From NCBI RefSeq assembly GCF_900324465.2, contig NC_046627.1, positions 9,763,610 to 9,827,609 on the forward strand: a stretch of DNA of 64,000 nt. Direction: 5' to 3'. Below are positions 60,546-64,000 of the stretch, piece by piece (position 1 is the first letter of the stretch; every line of letters starts with the position of its first letter). A model generated the notes under the pieces. That model was not told the DNA's origin. It saw only the letters and a program-made list of their open reading frames with translations, and did not search any database. The position numbers and the translations under genes are program-made. The DNA is from Anabas testudineus (Eukaryota > Chordata > Actinopteri > Anabantiformes > Anabantidae).

Positions 60546-61900
60546 TTAATACACACATGTGAGTTTCCTACAGTGAAGCAGTTCCACCAGCAGCAGCAGA
60601 GCAACCATCACTATGAAGAACACGATCTTCAATATCAAGTAGAGATGACAGCAGTGGTCTGAGGGGACATGAGTCTCAGTGTGAAGTTCTGAGATGATGA
60701 TGAAATATGTGCAACTGTCAGTGGTCCGTAAATTAGTTAAACATATGCATCTAATTTAGCAATTAAAATTAAATTCACAACTACATTACATTCATTTTGA
60801 ATATTTATTATTATTATATTATCGATTATATTTTGTTTAAAATATACTGTAGTTTACTGTAATTTCAAGTGGTATCTTATCTTTCAAGTTCAATAGATTC
60901 ACTTTGGTAAATTTTCATTCTCAATATTTAAGTAATTTGATGTATTTCTTCTTTTTATTTTATGCACTATTTTTGAAGAATTATGTGAATCTGTTGAGCT
61001 TTAGAGTGGAGGAATACCTTACCTCTGACAGTCAACCTGCTCTCTGTTGATTCTTCACCTCCAGAGATGCTGCACTTGTAGAGTCCTTCATCAGACTTGG
61101 AAACACTGTTGATGATCATGTTTCCTGTTGAGCTGCTTTTGATCAAGGCTCCATCTTTATAGAAATCAGCTGAGGTCTGTGAAGAAGTTGTCTTGCTTCT
61201 ACAAGTCAGAGTTACAGTTTCTCCCTCCATCACAGGAAGAGCAGGAATTTCCAGGATCACTGAACCAGCTGAACAACAAGGATGCAAAAGCTCATTTATT
61301 GATACACTCATGTTGAGTTTATGACAAAATGTTGTTGTCATGATAAAAACTTACCAGTGACAAAGATGTTGACACTGTTGCTTTTGTTCCCCCCTCCAGT
61401 ATCAAACCAGTGTTTTCCACTATCATCCATATAAACATTTGTAACGGTGCAGGACGACCCTGTTGATGTTCTCTTGTAAGTGTTATTACATGAGGGTATT
61501 TTCCATTTGGACTCATGTACAACTTCACAATAAGAGACGCCCTCACAATAAAAAGTTAGTGACTCATATTCAAAGAACTGTGCTCTGTTTGGATCAATAT
61601 GAAGAGAAGCTGCATCTGGAACAAAGAAAAAAAAGACATTCATAAAACAGCTGGAATATTGAATTTTTTGGCAGCATGATTTCTATGTTATACCATAAAA
61701 CAACAAATATCCTTCAAAATCAGTAAGTGGGTAGGTGGTACTTACAAACTTTGTGAACATGTTCACACATGAGCACCATCACAATCATCACTAAAGAGAC
61801 AAAAGAAAAAAGCAACAGATGATTACAAAGTTATACACTATAAAGTACAGAGACAGACTCAGTACTCACGCAGTTTGATGCAGAGTGCTGTGACCTCCAT
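60546..61900 (-). CDS. R10: short-tailed receptor with Lys in the membrane segment
   Basis: Five exons, all open, give about 241 residues: 61870-61900, 61746-61790, 61355-61615 (D1), 61023-61268 (D2) and 60546-60688. The signal peptide is MEVTALCIKL then LMIVMVLMCEHVHKV. D1 has DPNRAQFFEYES and HWFDTGGG; D2 is normal, with variable stretch KDGALIKSSSTGNM. The last exon is unlike the TM exons of R1-R9: it reads HLYLILKIVFFIVMVALLLL, then VELLHCRKLTCVY-stop, with a lysine near the outer side and a glutamate near the inner side. There is no tyrosine motif apart from the terminal Tyr. By analogy with FcR-gamma- or DAP12-paired receptors this looks like an activating form; the adaptor is not in the window. 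The D2 donor is GTAAGG. Confidence 0.75.
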
Positions 61901-62740
61901 GTTGTCTTGCTGCTGACTGAACATCAGACTGAAGTGTAATGTAGGTTCTCAGAGAGGTCTCTTCCTGTTTTCTTACTTCTGCTGTTAATGTGATGATTTA
62001 TTTAGATCACAAGCTTTCTCAACTGTTGTAGCAGAAATAAGCTGGTTGTTAAACGTCAGTGGGTTGAACAAAGCATAACTTAGAAATATAAGTTAAAATG
62101 ACCAGTAGGCCAAAATGTTTTCAAGGTATCAGAGGTAAAACTAAACTACGTCTACAGAAATTGTGCTGCATTCTAGTTTAAACCACAGAAGTAAGCTGAG
62201 AGAATGTTGTCTGTATCTCAAAATGACACTGCTACCACACTGATATTTGTGAGATTTATACTGTATGACAACTGAAATGAGTGTGCTAACATGTTAGCAT
62301 TAGCTAATGAACACTAAATACAAAGTATAAACAATTCTGATGGAAGTTTAACTAACATCAAATTAAAAATATTTGTTAAACAAAAGTATTTCATTTACAG
62401 TTTGTCATTCAGCAGACACTTTTATCCAAAGCAACTTACAAGGCAAAGACAGGGTAAGTGTAAGGAGGTCTTGCTTAAAGATGATGATGCTAATGAAATG
62501 TCAGGGGATCAAAATGTTTGTCTGGGGAAGTACACATCTTATCTATTCCTATGTAATTATCAGTTATCCAACTGGATATGACACATTTAACCCTAAGTAA
62601 GTGTCCGTGAGTACACATAGTATTCATATCATGATTTTCCTCTATGTACTGTCTTTACTTTCTTCTTGTATCTGTTATTCACTCAGAAACACATTTGCAA
62701 ACACACAATCAATTCACAATTCCTGCTCTGCGTCCTGCAG
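61901..62740 (-). promoter_or_regulatory. 5' flank of R10
   Basis: A paralogous upstream block with the ETS-like AACAGGAAGAGAC box at 61957-61969, about 60 bp before the ATG. It shares the gtaggttctcagagagg text only with R9. A SINE fragment interrupts it at 62395-62490. Confidence 0.45.
62395..62490 (-). repeat. tRNA-derived SINE fragment
   Basis: The text gtcattcagcagacactttt, atccaaagcaacttacaagg and taaggaggtcttgcttaaag matches the repeat at 59705-59860. The tRNA-like head is missing. Confidence 0.6.
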
Positions 62741-63054
62741 TAAAATATAGTATCATTAATGGGTGACAGAAAAAAACTCAACAAGAAGTCAGAGGGTGGA
62801 TAGAAGTACAGAGTCTTTTAGTGGATCACTATAATTAAACATATTATAAGATACTTTTTCAAGACATAAAATTATTTCTGATAAAAAATACTCAGTATAG
62901 ACATAAATGCCCGACCACAAAAATGAAATTTGAATGATTACCCAATACAACAAAATGTGAAATACAAATCAGCCTGTACACGCAGAAAAGAAATATAAAA
63001 AAAAACACATATTTAAGAAAAAGAACAAAATGGATTAATGAAGGTTCACAAATC

Positions 63055-63185
63055 ATCCTTGCTCCCTGATCACCTGGATCAGGTCTGTTCAACCAACCAG
63101 AAGCTGGAAGTGCAGGAATGGTTGGAAAAAAAGCAGAAGAATGGCCTTTGAAGGGCAGGATTGAACCCCTCTGATCCATGGCAAT
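63055..63185. repeat. Interspersed repeat shared with the R9 unit
   Basis: The counterpart of 58400-58600: aaccagaagctggaagtgca through caggattgaacccctctgat. Neighbouring text 62870-62990 also matches 58190-58290. Confidence 0.55.
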
Positions 63186-63211
63186 TCAAAGTAGTTAAAA
63201 TCCACACATAC

Positions 63212-64000
63212 AGTGCCTGGATGTTTCATACGTTTATTGACCATGATTGATTCATATTGTCAATGGGGACTTTAAGAGAAACATTTCAGGAAAAGGCCCC
63301 ATTAATGTCAAAGTGAAAACAGGTTTATACAAAGTAAAGTTAATTTAATAAAAATATGTTTGGTGAAATAAGTGTTTGAATTAACATTTACCCCCTTTGA
63401 AATGACTGACCTAATCCAACAGAGGTCCAGATATTTGGTGCTAATAGTCCCACAGTTGGTGAAATGGGGATCACCTGAGTGGAGTGAATGAGTCTCAAGT
63501 GATTGCAGTATAAAGAAACTTATGTCTGGAAGGTCCAGTTGCTGGTTGTTTAGTGTTCCTGGCAACCATTACACTATGGAGACCAAATAACACTCCCAAG
63601 AACTCAGAAAAAAGGTAATTGAAAAGCATAAGTGAGGGGATGGATTCAAAGAAATCTCCAAGGTACTGAACATCCCCCAGAGTACAGTGGCATCATTTAT
63701 CAAGATATGGAGGGATATGGCACATGATAAAATCTGCCTAGAACAGGCCGTCCACATGAAGTGAGTGTAACCGTTCAAGAAGCAGACTAGTGAGAGAGCC
63801 CACTAACACACCGATGACTACTCACAAATACATGTATATACAACAAGTGTTCTTCACCAGTCAAAGCTTTATGGAAGAGTGGTAAGGAGAAAGCAACTAT
63901 AGAAGAAAACTAATGTTAAATCATGACTTCAATTCACCAATAGGCATGAGAAAGACTTCATGGTCCAGTGGAAGAGGGTTCTTTGGTTTGATGAGATCAA
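63212..64000 (+). mobile_element. Tc1-like transposon, running off the window
   Basis: It begins with tacagtgcctg at 63210 and follows the 17967 element: aatccaacagaggtccagat, then acactcccaagaactcagaa and agaacaggccgtccacatga. The transposase part is broken in several places. It continues to tccagtggaagagggttctt at the window end, so the catalytic part may lie beyond. Confidence 0.7.

Noticed and set aside
1-64000. CRISPR arrays, operons, LTR retroviral copies or Polinton-type elements
   Set aside because: The repeats are dispersed or microsatellite type, genes have introns, and I saw no LTR pair, capsid, envelope or protein-primed polymerase remains.

Overview
The window is AT-rich, intron-rich vertebrate DNA with short exons, many Tc1/mariner, LINE and SINE remnants and many microsatellites. 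The proteins and repeats point to a teleost fish; the species cannot be told from the sequence.

Its one theme is a tandem array of ten paralogous leukocyte receptor loci, all on the minus strand. I number them R1 to R10 by rising coordinate. They resemble the fish Fc-receptor-like (FCRL) and leukocyte immune-type receptor families. Each locus has the same plan in transcription order: a signal peptide split over a 31-nt and a 42-45-nt exon; an Ig domain D1 (261 nt); a tiny intron of about 86 nt; an Ig domain D2 (246 nt); a stalk plus transmembrane (TM) exon; and up to four short cytoplasmic exons, the last ending in a tyrosine motif and a stop. All introns are phase 1. I placed exons by reading splice sites and frames by eye.

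Layout: R1 204-5691 (open, ITIM IYYSTI). R2 9752-13571 (one frameshift in D1, otherwise ITIM-bearing). R3 17713-21118 (open, one tail exon cut by a transposon). R4 24731-26516 (open, short tail, Arg in TM). R5 29794-33043 (open, ITIM VLYNTI). R6 37590-37983 (fragment). R7 41974-43446 (pseudogene, Lys in TM). R8 46287-50797 (one stop in D1, piggyBac remnant in an intron). R9 54314-57463 (open if one optional tail exon is skipped). R10 60546-61900 (open, very short tail, Lys in a different TM exon). The set therefore looks like a paired receptor system: long-tailed ITIM forms beside short-tailed forms with a basic TM residue.

The spacers are duplicated units too. Each gene has a conserved 5' flank with an ETS/PU.1-like box 50-70 bp before the ATG, and most have a conserved 3' UTR exon. 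A tRNA-Ala-headed SINE sits at the same place upstream of R4, R6 and R7 only. A different non-coding block lies upstream of R2, R5 and R8. R9 and R10 share a third flank type. An orphan 5' flank near 15.2-15.7 kb suggests a lost eleventh copy. The rest of the spacers holds degraded Tc1 copies, 5'-truncated LINEs, tRNA-derived SINEs, a piggyBac remnant and a possible Penelope-like tail.
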